Of a DNA stretch of 64,000 nucleotides, positions 45,434 to 55,700 are shown piece by piece. The notes under the pieces are model-generated. The model was given only the letters and a program-made list of their open reading frames with translations, did not search any database and had not been told where the DNA came from. Within the stretch, counting starts at the first letter, position 1, and each line of letters begins with the position of its first letter. The stretch is from Ignavibacteriota bacterium (GTDB lineage: Bacteria > Bacteroidota > Ignavibacteria > UBA10030 > SZUA-254), in the NCBI GenBank assembly GCA_025358305.1, contig JANYJZ010000040.1, forward strand, positions 52,468 through 116,467, written 5' to 3'. The position numbers and the translations under genes were made by a program.

Positions 45434-47859
45434 GCGTTGAGTTCTTTCCAGTGTCGCGCGAAGCGCGTAAGGGTGTCGTTGACAAGGTGGTGGAGCGTTC
45501 CCTGTTCGAACGTCCCGTCCTTGCGCCGCCGCCCCGGGTTCATCCCGGTGAGGATCTCAAGGCCCTCGTCGATGGTCTTGACGGCATAGATATGGAATTT
45601 TCCTTTGGCCACGGCGTCGACGACGCTGTGCCGAAGCATAAGATCTTGTCTGTTCTGGTGGGGGATGATGACCCCCTGCTTTCCCGTGAGGCCGCGTGCG
45701 CGGCAGAGCTCGAAGAACCCTTCGATCTTCTGGTTGACGCCGCCGATCGGCTGGATCTCGCCGTTCTGGTTCACCGAGCCGGTGACCGCGATGTCCTGGC
45801 GCACAGCGACGCCCGCGAGGCTCGAGAGGATCGCATAGATCTCGGTCGAGGAGGCGCTGTCACCGTCCACGCCGCCGTACGTCTGCTCGAAGGTGATGCT
45901 CGCGTTCATCGTCAAGGGCTTCGTCTGCGCGTACAGGGAGTGGAGGTACCCGCTGATGATGAGGACGCCCTTCGTGTGGCTCGGGCCGCTCATGTCCACT
46001 TCGCGCTCGATATTGATGATCCCCTGCCGGCCGAGAGAGGTCTTTGCGGTGATGCGCGCCGGGAGGCCGAACGCGTATTCTTTCATGTCGTAGACCGTCA
46101 GCCCGTTGATCTGGCCGACGGCGGCGCCTTCGGTGTCGATCATGATCGTACCGTCGCGGAGCATCTCGCGGATCTTCTCCTCCGCAAGGTTCATGCGCTC
46201 GACCTTTTCATCGATCGCCCGGATCACATGGGCGGCGCGGATCGTCTTGGTCTTTTCCTGCTTCGCCCAGTAATTTGATTCCCGCGCGATGTCGGCGATG
46301 ACGTTGAACCGCGTGGAGAGCTTGTTCTGACGACCAGCGAGCCGCACGCCGTGTTCGACGATCGCTCCGAGGGCCGTCCGGTCGAAGGGTCGGAGGCGTT
46401 CCTCGTCGCAGACCATCTTGATGAACGACATGTACTTCCGGACGGTGACCGTCTCCTTCGCCATCTCTGTGTCGAAGTCGGCCCGCACCTTGAAGATCTT
46501 CTTGAACTCGTCGTCCTGCTGGTAGAGGAGGAAGTACATCTCGGCGTCGCCGAGCATGATGATCTTCAGGTCGAGGTTGATCGGTTCAGGTTTGAGGGCG
46601 GAGCTTGCGCCGAATACCCCGGTCTCGATCGGCTGGATCTCGAGGAGGGCGTGCCGGAGCGTGCGTTTGAGGTTCTGCCAGACGCCCTGCTCCACCAGGA
46701 CGTCGAGGGAGTTGAGGACGAGGTATCCGCCGTCCGCCTTCAGGAGCGAACCGGGCTTGATGAGCGTGAAATCCGTCCGCCAGACGCCGTTGCGGTCGAC
46801 TTCGCGGTCGATCGTGCCGAAGATGTTCTTATAGCGGGGATTGGTCTCGATGACGATCGGCACGCCTTTCGTCTCGGAGTTGTCCACGATGACGTTCACC
46901 CGGAACTCGATGAAGTCCACCTCCTCTGGCTGCGGCACCCCGGGGATGAGCGTCTGGGCTTGTTCGTCCGCCGGCCGGAACCGCGGAAGATCGGCGAGAA
47001 TGTTCTCTTGGACGTCGTCAAGGTAGCGCCGGAGCTTGTCGTTCTCGTACTTCTGCCGCACCTCGTCGATGCTCTCCTTGACGATCGGGAGAATGTAGCG
47101 CGACTCGAGATCGGTGAGGGAATCCTTCGCCTTGCGTTCGATGTTCCGGAGCTCCCGGAACACGAGCTCCATCTGCCCTTCGAGGGAGAGCCGGTCCTTC
47201 ATGAACTGCTCGATCTGCTCGCGGGTGACCTTCCCCTCCTTCAGCATGGCGTCGAGCTGATCGAAGCTCACGGGCTGGGCGTTGATGACGGGGGTGATGT
47301 CGGGGCGCATGCCGGTCCCGATCTGGATCTGGACGACCTCGAACCCCTTCCCCTTCACCTTGTGCTCGAAATCCTTCAGGACGCTCTGCTGTCGTTCCTG
47401 GAAATGCTCCATCATCCTCTTCCGTTCGTCCTTGAACCGCTTGCGGTCGAACGCCGCGGGGACGTTCTTCTGGAGGTCCTGGACGAGCGCCTCCATGTCG
47501 TCGCGGAAGGCGTTGCCCTTGCCGGCCGGGAGCGTCAGGAGGATCGGCTGGTCGTTGTTCCGGAAGTTGTGGACGTAGCAGCGGTCCTGGAGCGTCACGG
47601 GGGACTTGTCGAACTCCGCGAGGAGGCGCTTGATCGTCGTGAGCCGCCCTGTCCCGGAAAATCCCGTCACGAAGACGTTGTACCCCGGGTGCTTCATCTC
47701 GAGGCCGAGCCGCAGCGCGCCAAGGGCGCGGTCCTGGCCGATGATCTCCTTCGTCGGCTTGACGTCGTTCGTCGAGGCGACGCCGAGCGTCTTCGGATCG
47801 CAGATCCAGCGGAGTTGTGGTGCGGGAATTTCGGTTTTCGACTTGATCGATCGTGCCAT
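45430..47859 (-). CDS. Lon-like ATP-dependent protease (AAA_32 type)
   Basis: An 809-residue protease with the Lon catalytic domain but without the usual Lon N-domain. A Walker A-like loop GFSGTGR is at 66-72, with arginine where lysine is usual; a long coiled-coil insertion lies at about 120-280; and the C-terminal domain has catalytic S668 in GDSASSTE and K711 in GGVNQKIEG, spaced 43 residues as in E. coli Lon. Members are ATP-dependent or partly ATP-independent proteases. The ATG at 47859 opens the family N-terminus; the frame stays open upstream through rodA on the same strand, but that part is noncoding. It follows rodA after 113 bp. Confidence 0.93.
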   Translation of the reverse strand: MARSIKSKTEIPAPQLRWICDPKTLGVASTNDVKPTKEIIGQDRALGALRLGLEMKHPGYNVFVTGFSGTGRLTTIKRLLAEFDKSPVTLQDRCYVHNFRNNDQPILLTLPAGKGNAFRDDMEALVQDLQKNVPAAFDRKRFKDERKRMMEHFQERQQSVLKDFEHKVKGKGFEVVQIQIGTGMRPDITPVINAQPVSFDQLDAMLKEGKVTREQIEQFMKDRLSLEGQMELVFRELRNIERKAKDSLTDLESRYILPIVKESIDEVRQKYENDKLRRYLDDVQENILADLPRFRPADEQAQTLIPGVPQPEEVDFIEFRVNVIVDNSETKGVPIVIETNPRYKNIFGTIDREVDRNGVWRTDFTLIKPGSLLKADGGYLVLNSLDVLVEQGVWQNLKRTLRHALLEIQPIETGVFGASSALKPEPINLDLKIIMLGDAEMYFLLYQQDDEFKKIFKVRADFDTEMAKETVTVRKYMSFIKMVCDEERLRPFDRTALGAIVEHGVRLAGRQNKLSTRFNVIADIARESNYWAKQEKTKTIRAAHVIRAIDEKVERMNLAEEKIREMLRDGTIMIDTEGAAVGQINGLTVYDMKEYAFGLPARITAKTSLGRQGIINIEREVDMSGPSHTKGVLIISGYLHSLYAQTKPLTMNASITFEQTYGGVDGDSASSTEIYAILSSLAGVAVRQDIAVTGSVNQNGEIQPIGGVNQKIEGFFELCRARGLTGKQGVIIPHQNRQDLMLRHSVVDAVAKGKFHIYAVKTIDEGLEILTGMNPGRRRKDGTFEQGTLHHLVNDTLTRFARHWKELNA

Positions 47860-47972
47860 ATGGTGCAGTTTGGGGTAAAAAAGGCGTGGTCGTTCGGATC
47901 GCGCCACCAAAGATAAGAACAGTTCGAGCAAACGGCAAGTTTTGACAGCGCCGACGGAGGGCCGGCCTCCCC

Positions 47973-49193
47973 CTAGTACTCTTTGCGGTTCGCGTACATG
48001 TTCATGAGGAGCCCCGCCATGACCATGTTCGACAGGAGGTTCGAACCGCCGTAGCTCATGAAGGGGAGCGGCACGCCGATGACGGGCATCATCCCCATCG
48101 CCATGCCGATATTGATGATCATGTGGACGGTGTACGTCGAGACGACGCCGATCGCGACGACGCCGGCATAGCGGCTCTTCACGATCGAGGCGGTCTGAAC
48201 GCCGCGCAGGAGAAGGAGCGTCAACAGGAAGAGGATGAGGAACGCGCCGATGAACCCGAACTCCTCGCTCGGGACGCAGTAGATGAAGTCGGTCCACTGC
48301 GCGGGGATGAAGTTGAGCTGCGTTTGCGTCCCCTGGAGGAACCCCTTGCCGAAGAGCCCCCCGGAGCCGATCGCGATCTTCGACTGGATGACGTTGTAGC
48401 CCGCACCGAGCGGATCGGCGTCGGGGTTGAGGAACGTCAGGATCCTGTGCTGCTGATACGCTTTGAGTTTGCCGAACATGAACTGGACGGAGACGCCGAC
48501 GAGCACGGTGAGGGAGAACACGACGGCCGAACCGAGCCGGTTCTCCCGGAGCGCCAGAAGGGTCACGAACGTCACGACGACGACGATGGCAAAGGCCGTC
48601 GTGCCGAAGAGCGTGGCGATCGCCGCGGCGGCCGGTGCGAGGAGCGCCAGAAGAAGGAAGTCCGACGCGCCGGCCCAGAGGAGGATGAACAGGAGCATGC
48701 CCATGTAAATGATGGCGGTTCCCACGTCGGGCTGGAGGAGGATGAGCGCCACCGGCAACAGGACGATGCCGAACGTCGTCGCGAGGTGCTTGAACCGGTG
48801 GAGGTTGATGCTCCGGTTGGACAGATATGATGCGAGTGCGAGGATCGTCGTGACCTTCACCATCTCTGACGGCTGTAGACCGAACCCGCCGACCCCGAAC
48901 CAGCTCTTCGTGCCCGCGACCGTCTTCCCCGCGACGAGAACGGCGAGGAGGAACAGGATGGAGACGGCATAGAGCGGCATGGACAGGAGCTGGAGCGTCC
49001 GGAACTGCATGAGGGCGATCGAGATCATGAGAACAATGCCGATCCCGCCCCAGATGAGCTGCCGGTGGAAGTACGCCGACGCGCCCGCGTCGTAAGTCGC
49101 GCTGTAGACCGACGTCACGCCGATCCCCGTCACGGCGAGGACGAGGAGAAGCGTCACGTAATCGACATGTTCTTTGAACCAGGTATCCATCAC
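47973..49193 (-). CDS. rodA: Rod shape-determining SEDS glycosyltransferase RodA
   Basis: A 406-residue protein with about ten membrane helices of the SEDS family, the lipid II polymerase of the elongasome working with PBP2. Signatures: GVTSVYSATYD in helix 1, KSWFGVGGFGLQPSEMVK, QPDVGTAIIYMGM, and GVPLPFMSYGGSNLLSNM near the end. The start overlaps the stop of the PBP2 gene by 4 bases, the standard mrdA-rodA pair. Confidence 0.96.
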   Translation of the reverse strand: MMDTWFKEHVDYVTLLLVLAVTGIGVTSVYSATYDAGASAYFHRQLIWGGIGIVLMISIALMQFRTLQLLSMPLYAVSILFLLAVLVAGKTVAGTKSWFGVGGFGLQPSEMVKVTTILALASYLSNRSINLHRFKHLATTFGIVLLPVALILLQPDVGTAIIYMGMLLFILLWAGASDFLLLALLAPAAAAIATLFGTTAFAIVVVVTFVTLLALRENRLGSAVVFSLTVLVGVSVQFMFGKLKAYQQHRILTFLNPDADPLGAGYNVIQSKIAIGSGGLFGKGFLQGTQTQLNFIPAQWTDFIYCVPSEEFGFIGAFLILFLLTLLLLRGVQTASIVKSRYAGVVAIGVVSTYTVHMIINIGMAMGMMPVIGVPLPFMSYGGSNLLSNMVMAGLLMNMYANRKEY

Positions 49194-51004
49194 TCGATGT
49201 CGTTCTTGGTGGTGTCCACGACCTCAATGTGCTGCGGGAGCTTCTTCGTCACCATGCCGGTGAGGTACTGTTCGATGCAGGCCCCTGCGATCGGGGCGGC
49301 GAAGACGCCGCCGAAGCCTGCGTTCTCCACGAGCACGCAGATCGCGATCTTCGGGTTCTGCATCGGCGCGAACCCGATGAACCAGGCATGGTCCTTGCCG
49401 TGGGGGTTCTGCGCGGTGCCGGTCTTTCCTGCGACGTCGATCCCCGGGAGCCGTGCGAGTCCCGCGGTGCCGCCGGGGGAATTCACGCAGCGGTACATGC
49501 CTTCCCGGACGATGTTCCAGTAGTTGTCATTGATCTGGATCGTGCGCGACTCGATCGGGACCGGCTGGAGTTCCTTCGTATCCTTCATGCGGATCTTGTC
49601 CACGACGTGGGGGCGGAAATAGTGCCCCTTGTTCGCCAGCGCCATGGCGTAGCACGCCATTTGGAGCGGGGAGACGCCGAGCTCGCCCTGGCCGATGCCG
49701 AGGCTCACGAGATAGCCCGCCGTCCAGCGCCCTTTGCCGTAGACGCGGTCATAGTACTCCTCGGACGGGAGGAGGCCGGAGTTCTCCTCTCCGATGTCGA
49801 TGCCGGTCGGGGCGCCGAACCCGAACTCCCGGCCGTACTGCGTCCACCGCTCGAACCCGGTCTTGAGCATGAGCTGGTAGTAGTAGACGTTGCACGAGCG
49901 CTGGATGGATTCCACCATGCCGGTGTAGCCGTGGACGTGGAGGTCCTTGAAGATGTGGTTGCCGAACTTGAACCCGCCCGTGCAGTTCACTGCCCAGGAG
50001 GTCGGGATGACCCCTTCCTGGAGGGCGGCGAGGGCGAGAAGCATCTTGTACGTCGAGCCGGGCTGGTACCGCGTCATCGTGGCGCGGTTGAACATCGGCT
50101 TCATGGGATCGGTGTTGAGGGCGTTCCAGACCTCGGGCGGCGTCACGCCGCCGAACGACGTGAGGTCGTAGTCGGGCTTGCTCGCGATCGCGATGACCCC
50201 CCCGGTGGTCGGGTCGATGGCGACGACGGCGCCGCGCTTGTCCGTGAGGAGCGACTCGGCGAGCGCCTGGACACCGGCGTCGATGGCGAGGTAGAGGTCG
50301 TCCCCCTCCTTGATGGCGATGTTGCTCTTTCCTTCATTATAGGCGCCGAGGTTCTCGCCGCGGGCGTTCACCGTGATGAACTCGAACCCCTTCTGTCCGC
50401 GCAAGTAGGGCTCGTACTTCGCCTCGAGGCCCGTGGCGCCGATGAGGTCGCCGGGGCGGTACTGGTCGGGGTCCTCCTGGACGAGCTTGTCGGAAACCTC
50501 CTTCGTGTAGCCGAAGATGTGCGAGGCCTTCGCCTTCGTGGGATAGTACCGCTTCGATTCGATCTGGTAATCGACGCCCGGAAGCTTGCCGCGGTTCTCC
50601 TCGAGGAGCGAGAGCGTCTTGAAGTCGATGTCGCGCTTCACCTTCGTCGGCGCGAACCGGTTGTAGATCTTCCCCTTGATGAGCCGCTCCCGAATGAACG
50701 CCGTGTCGAGCTGGAGGATCTCCGCGAGCGCGGCGATCTCCGACTCGTGGAACTCCGAGGGGGTGACGCTCACCGTGTAGGAGGGCCGGTTGTCGACGAT
50801 GAGGGTGCCGTTCCGGTCGAACATGTAGCCGCGGATGGGGTCGTGCGCGATCGGGCGGATGCTGTTCTCCTCCGACTTCTTGCCGTACTCGTCCTGGTAG
50901 AGCACCTGGAGCTGGATCAGCCTGCCGAAAAACATGCAGAACACCGCCCCGATGATCCAGAAGAAGATGGCCCTTCGGCCGGTATATTCGCTGGGGTCGG
51001 CCAT
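49190..51004 (-). CDS. mrdA: Penicillin-binding protein 2 (elongation transpeptidase)
   Basis: A 604-residue class B PBP that crosslinks lateral wall peptidoglycan. One N-terminal helix (IFFWIIGAVFCMFFGRLIQL), then the pedestal domain (DRNGTLIVDNRPSYTVSV; ATGLEAKYEPYLRG) and the transpeptidase with STYK at 317-320, SCN at 370-372 and KTGT at 527-530. It has no PASTA domain, unlike the FtsI protein in this window. It lies 1 bp after mreD and overlaps rodA by 4 bases, completing the mreBCD-mrdA-rodA order. Confidence 0.96.
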   Translation of the reverse strand: MADPSEYTGRRAIFFWIIGAVFCMFFGRLIQLQVLYQDEYGKKSEENSIRPIAHDPIRGYMFDRNGTLIVDNRPSYTVSVTPSEFHESEIAALAEILQLDTAFIRERLIKGKIYNRFAPTKVKRDIDFKTLSLLEENRGKLPGVDYQIESKRYYPTKAKASHIFGYTKEVSDKLVQEDPDQYRPGDLIGATGLEAKYEPYLRGQKGFEFITVNARGENLGAYNEGKSNIAIKEGDDLYLAIDAGVQALAESLLTDKRGAVVAIDPTTGGVIAIASKPDYDLTSFGGVTPPEVWNALNTDPMKPMFNRATMTRYQPGSTYKMLLALAALQEGVIPTSWAVNCTGGFKFGNHIFKDLHVHGYTGMVESIQRSCNVYYYQLMLKTGFERWTQYGREFGFGAPTGIDIGEENSGLLPSEEYYDRVYGKGRWTAGYLVSLGIGQGELGVSPLQMACYAMALANKGHYFRPHVVDKIRMKDTKELQPVPIESRTIQINDNYWNIVREGMYRCVNSPGGTAGLARLPGIDVAGKTGTAQNPHGKDHAWFIGFAPMQNPKIAICVLVENAGFGGVFAAPIAGACIEQYLTGMVTKKLPQHIEVVDTTKNDIE

Positions 51005-51005
51005 A

Positions 51006-51491
51006 TCAGGTGATGTACTTTCGCGCGAACGCGAGCATCGGCAGCAGCGTCAGGGTTGCGGTGTAGAACGTCGTTGCGAGTCCCACCTGGAAGATGGCGC
51101 GCAGAGTGCCGATCTCGCTGCCCTGGGTGAAGATGAGGAAGTAGAGCGTGTTGTGGATGAGGGAGACGGTCAGGACGATGACGAGGAACCGGTAGCTGCC
51201 GAGGATGAGCGGGGTCTTGTTCTCGTTGTAGAAGTACCCGGCCGTGAACGCCGCGACAGTCTTCGTGAGGGCCGAGAGCCCGATGAAATTGCCCGTGAGG
51301 AGGTCGAACGCGAGCCCAAGGGCGAACCCCCACGGCATGGCGATGAGCTGGCCCTCTTTGAGCGCGAGGTAGACGACCCAGATCGTCAGGAGGTCGGGCG
51401 TGATGCCCTCGAGGGTGAGGAGGGTCATCATCTTGCTCTGGACGAGGAGGAGAAAGATCGAGAAGAAGACGTACTTGACGTGCCTGGACAC
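51006..51491 (-). CDS. mreD: Rod shape-determining protein MreD
   Basis: A 161-residue membrane protein with five hydrophobic segments (from VKYVFFSIFLLLVQSKMM through FYTATLTLLPMLAFA). MreD is weakly conserved; size, topology, the GFALGLAFDLLTG motif and location between mreC and mrdA identify it. Its start overlaps the mreC stop by one base. It should act with MreC to position the elongasome. Confidence 0.88.
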   Translation of the reverse strand: MSRHVKYVFFSIFLLLVQSKMMTLLTLEGITPDLLTIWVVYLALKEGQLIAMPWGFALGLAFDLLTGNFIGLSALTKTVAAFTAGYFYNENKTPLILGSYRFLVIVLTVSLIHNTLYFLIFTQGSEIGTLRAIFQVGLATTFYTATLTLLPMLAFARKYIT

Positions 51492-52324
51492 TATTTCGTC
51501 CTCGTCATGTTCTTCTCCATTGCCACGCGCTCCGAGTCGGCGACCGCCCGAATGACGAACACCTGCTCGAGCCCGATGAGGTCGGCGCTCGGGGTCACTT
51601 CGATGTCCTTGAAGAGCGTTCCGGCGCCCTGGGAGATCTTCGAGATGTAGCCGATCTTGATGTTCCTCGGGAAGATGTTGCTGTACTCGGACGTCGTGAC
51701 GACGTCCCCCTCGCGCACGTCCTGCATCTTCGCGACGTTCTTCATCCGGAGGACGTCCCCGCCTTCCCAGGAGACGATGCCGTCGACGCGGCTCCGCTGC
51801 ACCTTCGCGCTTGCCCGGAAATCCTTGTTGAGCATGAGCTGGCCGATGGAGTACCGCGATCCGGCCGCGATGATCTTCCCGACGAGGCCCGACTCCGAGA
51901 TGATCGGCATGTCGATCTTGACGCTGTCGCGCAGGCCCACGTTGAGCGTGATCGTGTTCCTCAGGAGGTGGTAGCTCTTGCCGACGACATCGGCGGCGAC
52001 GAGCGTGAAGGGGTTCTGCTCCTTGAAGCCGACGAGGCCGCGCAACCGGAGGTTCTCGAGGCGCGCGTCCCGAAGCCTGCTCACCTCATCGGAGAGGTTG
52101 ACGTTGAGCTGCCGGAGGACCGCATTCTCCCGATTCAGCTCGAAAACGTTCGGCACGGTCACAAGGTAATCCTGGGCGAGGCCGATGAACCCGACGGTGT
52201 ACGACCGGACCGCTCGCATCTGCGCGTTGTCGTTGAGGGAGAGGAGGACCGTGGAGAGCATAATGAGGAGAGCAAGGACGAAGTACTCTTTGAAGATGAG
52301 CAGTATGTTGATCAGTCGTTGCAT
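51491..52324 (-). CDS. mreC: Rod shape-determining protein MreC
   Basis: A 277-residue bitopic protein: a membrane helix at about 12-30 (EYFVLALLIMLSTVLLSLN), then a coiled coil (ELNRENAVLRQLNVNLSDEV) and the MreC beta-barrel region with VVGKSYHLLRNTITLNVG, GLVGKIIAAG and EGDVVTTSEYSNIFP. It links MreB to PBP2 and RodA. It follows mreB after 90 bp and overlaps mreD by one base. Confidence 0.95.
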   Translation of the reverse strand: MQRLINILLIFKEYFVLALLIMLSTVLLSLNDNAQMRAVRSYTVGFIGLAQDYLVTVPNVFELNRENAVLRQLNVNLSDEVSRLRDARLENLRLRGLVGFKEQNPFTLVAADVVGKSYHLLRNTITLNVGLRDSVKIDMPIISESGLVGKIIAAGSRYSIGQLMLNKDFRASAKVQRSRVDGIVSWEGGDVLRMKNVAKMQDVREGDVVTTSEYSNIFPRNIKIGYISKISQGAGTLFKDIEVTPSADLIGLEQVFVIRAVADSERVAMEKNMTRTK

Positions 52325-52414
52325 GACTCAAGGGGGGTGGCGGCGAGCTTGGAGACGCGGCCCTGGCGCAAGCGCGAGAGCGTCACTCGTCCCCCTGTGC
52401 TCCCGCGGTCTCCG

Positions 52415-53440
52415 CTAGTATCTCCTGCTCTTGATGAGCACTTTGGAATAATGGTTGAGGTGCTCGAGGATCTTGCCCGTCCCGCGGACCACCGCGGTCA
52501 AGGGGTCGTCAGCGACATGCACGGGAAGGCTCGTCTCGAGGCGCAGACGCTCGTCGAGTTGCTTCAGGAGCGCCCCGCCGCCGGAAAGCATGATGCCGCG
52601 GTCGAGGATGTCGGCGGAGAGCTCGGGCGGAGTCCGCTCGAGGGTGAGCTTCACGGCGTCGACGATCTGCTGGACCGGCTCGTTGAGCGACTCGCGGATC
52701 TCGACGGAACTCGCTTCGGTCGTTTTCGGGATGCCGTTGACGAGGTCGCGGCCCTTCACCTGGATCGTGATCTCTTCCTTGAGGGGCATGGCGGACCCGA
52801 CCTCGCACTTGATCTGCTCGGCCGTGCGCTCGCCGATGAGGATGTTGTGGTTCTTCTTGAAGAACTGGACGATCGCGTTGTTCATCTCGTCGCCGGCGAT
52901 GCGCACCGACTCTTCGTTGACGATGCCGGAGAGCGCGATGACGGCGATTTCAGTCGTGCCGCCGCCGATGTCCACGATCATGTTGCCCGCCGGTGCGTCG
53001 ACGTCGAGTCCGACGCCGATCGCAGCGGCCATCGGTTCTGCGACGAGGTGCACTTCCTTCGCGCCGGCGTGTTCCGCGGCATCGCGGACAGCGCGCTTCT
53101 CCACCTCGGTCACGCCGCTCGGGACGCAGACGACGATCCGGCGGCTCGGGAGCCAATTGGAGTGGACCTTCTTGATGAACTCGCGCAGCATCCCTTCGGC
53201 GATCTCGAAGTCGGCGATGACGCCGTCCCGCATGGGGCGGATCGTGCGGATGTCGCGGTGGGTCCGTCCGAGCATCTCCCGGGCCTCATGGCCGATCGCG
53301 ACGATGCGCTTCGTGTTCCGGTCGAACGCGACGATCGAAGGCTCGTTCAGGACGATGCCCTTCCCCTTCATGTGGATGAGGGTGTTGGCGGTGCCGAGAT
53401 CGATGGCAAGATCCGCCGAAAACAGTGAGAGAAAGCTCAT
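52415..53440 (-). CDS. mreB: Rod shape-determining actin homologue MreB
   Basis: A 341-residue actin-like ATPase that guides lateral wall synthesis. Motifs: [20 protein letters not shown] (phosphate 1), [20 protein letters not shown] (phosphate 2), [15 protein letters not shown] and the adenosine motif [16 protein letters not shown]. The N-terminal [11 protein letters not shown] could be a short membrane-binding helix. It lies 37 bp after purH, so it may be transcribed with purine genes. Confidence 0.97.
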   Translation of the reverse strand: MSFLSLFSADLAIDLGTANTLIHMKGKGIVLNEPSIVAFDRNTKRIVAIGHEAREMLGRTHRDIRTIRPMRDGVIADFEIAEGMLREFIKKVHSNWLPSRRIVVCVPSGVTEVEKRAVRDAAEHAGAKEVHLVAEPMAAAIGVGLDVDAPAGNMIVDIGGGTTEIAVIALSGIVNEESVRIAGDEMNNAIVQFFKKNHNILIGERTAEQIKCEVGSAMPLKEEITIQVKGRDLVNGIPKTTEASSVEIRESLNEPVQQIVDAVKLTLERTPPELSADILDRGIMLSGGGALLKQLDERLRLETSLPVHVADDPLTAVVRGTGKILEHLNHYSKVLIKSRRY

Positions 53441-53477
53441 GGTCGGTACGTGTGTTCGTTCATGAAATCGTGAGTAT

Positions 53478-55028
53478 TCAGTGCCGAAAATGCCTGATGC
53501 CGGTGAAGAGCATGGCGATGTCGTGCGCGTCGGCCGCCGCGATGACCTCCGCGTCCCGGACCGATCCGCCCGGCTGGATGACCGCGGTCGCTCCGGCGTT
53601 GACCGCCTCGAGGAGCCCGTCGGCGAACGGGAAGAACGCGTCGGAGGCGACGACCGTGCCGTGGAGGTCGAGCCCGGCTTCCTTGGCCTTGCTCACGGCG
53701 ATCCTCGACGAGTCGAACCGGGACATCTGTCCCGCGCCGACGCCGATCGTCCGGTCGGAAAGACCATAGACGATCGCATAGGACTTGACGTGCTTCGCGA
53801 CCTTCCAGGCGAACATCATCGCGGATTGTTCCGCGGGACTCGGCGCTCGCTTCGTCACGACGCGCAGGGCATTCTCGTCCAACGTGAGGGCGTCCGGGGA
53901 TTGCACGAGGACGCCGCCGGCGACGGTCTTGATCTGAAGCGCACGTCCGGTCGGAAGCGGGGCATCCTGACGGATGAGACGCCGGTCCTTCTTCTTCTTT
54001 AAGAATTCGAGGACGTCGGGAGCGTACGACGGGGCGATGATGACCTCGGTGAACACCTTGTCCATGAGCAGGGCCGCTTCCATGTCGAGCGGGCGGTTCA
54101 CGGCGGTGATGCCGCCGAAGGCCGACTTCGTGTCGGTCGCGAACGCCTTCGCGTAGGCTTCGGCAAGCGTTGCGCCCGACCCCACGCCGCAGGGGTTCGT
54201 GTGCTTGATGATGACGACGGTCGGCACGGTGAATTCCGCGGAGAGTTCGACGGCGGCCTGGATGTCGACGATGTTGTTGTACGAGAGCTCCTTGCCGTGA
54301 AGGGTCGCGAAGACGGTGTGGAAGCTGCCGTAGAGCGCCGCCTGCTGGTGCGGGTTCTCGCCGTACCGGAGCTGTTCGGCCTTCGGGAGCGTCAGGGTGA
54401 AGACCTCGGGGAGAGCGCGGGTGCTGTCGACGTCGACGGCCGAGAGATAGTTGGAGATGACGCCGTCGTATCGGGAGGTGTGGAGAAAGACCTCCTTCGC
54501 GAGGCTGAACCGGGTCGATTCCGCGACGCAACCCTTCAATCGGCCCATTTCTTCGAGGACGGCGCCGTACCGGGCCGGGTTGACGATGACGGTCTTGAAT
54601 CGGAAGTTCTTCGCCGCCGCCCGGAGCATGGTCGGGCCGCCGACGTCGATCTGTTCGATCGCGTCGTCCAAGGAGACGCCGGATCCGGCGATCGTCCGCT
54701 CGAAGGGGTAGAGGTTCACGACGACCATGTCGATCTCGGTGATGTCGAGGTCCTTGAGCTGCTGGACGTGGGAGGGGTCGTCGGCGATCGCAAGAAGGCC
54801 GCCATGGATCTTCGGGTGGAGCGTCTTCACGCGCCCGTCGAGGATCTCAGGGAACCCGGTCACCTCGGAGATGGACCGCGCCTCGACGCCCGCATCGTGC
54901 AGCGTCTTGAGTGTGCCGCCGGTCGAGATGATATCGACGCCGTACTCCTGGAGCTTCCGGGCGAACTCGGCGATGCCGTGTTTGTCAGAAACGCTGATGA
55001 GTGCCCTTCGGATGGAGATCTCGTTCAT
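53478..55028 (-). CDS. purH: Bifunctional AICAR formyltransferase/IMP cyclohydrolase PurH
   Basis: A 516-residue enzyme for the last two steps of IMP synthesis. The N-terminal cyclohydrolase begins [20 protein letters not shown] and contains [19 protein letters not shown]; the C-terminal transformylase contains [26 protein letters not shown] and [15 protein letters not shown], and ends near [14 protein letters not shown]. Its start overlaps the purN stop by 4 bases. Length is standard. Confidence 0.97.
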   Translation of the reverse strand: MNEISIRRALISVSDKHGIAEFARKLQEYGVDIISTGGTLKTLHDAGVEARSISEVTGFPEILDGRVKTLHPKIHGGLLAIADDPSHVQQLKDLDITEIDMVVVNLYPFERTIAGSGVSLDDAIEQIDVGGPTMLRAAAKNFRFKTVIVNPARYGAVLEEMGRLKGCVAESTRFSLAKEVFLHTSRYDGVISNYLSAVDVDSTRALPEVFTLTLPKAEQLRYGENPHQQAALYGSFHTVFATLHGKELSYNNIVDIQAAVELSAEFTVPTVVIIKHTNPCGVGSGATLAEAYAKAFATDTKSAFGGITAVNRPLDMEAALLMDKVFTEVIIAPSYAPDVLEFLKKKKDRRLIRQDAPLPTGRALQIKTVAGGVLVQSPDALTLDENALRVVTKRAPSPAEQSAMMFAWKVAKHVKSYAIVYGLSDRTIGVGAGQMSRFDSSRIAVSKAKEAGLDLHGTVVASDAFFPFADGLLEAVNAGATAVIQPGGSVRDAEVIAAADAHDIAMLFTGIRHFRH

Positions 55029-55663
55029 GCTTCTTGTTCTATCCTGACGTGACGTTCGTGAATGATGATCTTCCCTTCGGCGAAGAGCCTGATCGCTCTG
55101 GGATACAATTCGTGTTCGACCTGTAAGACCTTGGCCGCGAGCGTCTCCGGCGTATCGTCGTCCGCGACCGCGACCTGCTGCTGAAGGACGATCGGCCCCC
55201 GGTCATACTCTTCGTCGACGAGATGTACGGTCGCTCCCGATATCTTCTTGCCGCTCTTGATGACGGCCTCATGGACATGCATGCCGTACATTCCCGGGCC
55301 GCCGAAGTCGGGAAGAAGGGCCGGATGGATGTTCACGATCCTGTTCCGGAAAGCGCGGACGATCTCCGCGTCGACCTTCTTCATGTACCCGGCGAGAACG
55401 ATGAAGTTCGCGCCTGACGCGTTCAGGATTTCGATGAGGGCCCGGCAGAAATCACTGTCCGAACCGTATCCCTTCCGGCTCGCATGGATCGCCGGGATGC
55501 CGTGCTCCCTCGCCAGGGTGAGGACGCCGGCATCGGAGTTATTGCTGATGACAGAGACGATCGCAGCATTTCGGATCGTTCCGGCCTCGATCGCCTCGAG
55601 TATCGCCCGGACGTTCGATCCCTTCCCCGATGCGAAAACGGCGATCTTGAGCGAGTCTGCCAA
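55025..55663 (-). CDS. purN: Phosphoribosylglycinamide formyltransferase PurN
   Basis: A 212-residue enzyme that formylates GAR with 10-formyl-THF. It starts at TTG 55663 (KIAVFASGKGSNVRAIL), with GGGGAT upstream. The catalytic Asn-His-Asp set lies in VNIHPALLPDFGGPGMYG and HLVDEEYDRGPIV. It overlaps purH, the enzyme acting later in the same pathway. A palindrome overlaps the putative -10 box of its promoter at 55682-55700. Confidence 0.95.
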   Translation of the reverse strand: MADSLKIAVFASGKGSNVRAILEAIEAGTIRNAAIVSVISNNSDAGVLTLAREHGIPAIHASRKGYGSDSDFCRALIEILNASGANFIVLAGYMKKVDAEIVRAFRNRIVNIHPALLPDFGGPGMYGMHVHEAVIKSGKKISGATVHLVDEEYDRGPIVLQQQVAVADDDTPETLAAKVLQVEHELYPRAIRLFAEGKIIIHERHVRIEQEA

Positions 55664-55681
55664 CGTGATCCCCGGTAATTT

Positions 55682-55700
55682 TTGCTTAAAATTTAAGCAA
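55682..55700. promoter_or_regulatory. Perfect 19-bp palindrome over the purN promoter
   Basis: TTGCTTAAA, a central A and TTTAAGCAA form a perfect inverted repeat. Read on the minus strand, it covers the -10 element of the putative purN promoter (TTGACT at 55718-55713, 17-base spacer, TAAATT at 55695-55690). A second inverted repeat, TTGAC-N5-GTCAA (55704-55718), covers the -35. This looks like an operator, but the repressor cannot be identified. Confidence 0.5.

Noticed and set aside
47860..49227. Open extension upstream of the Lon-like protease on the same strand, through rodA
   Set aside because: The extra sequence is in another frame than rodA and is arginine/proline-rich without similarity. 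The protease N-terminus begins properly at 47859.
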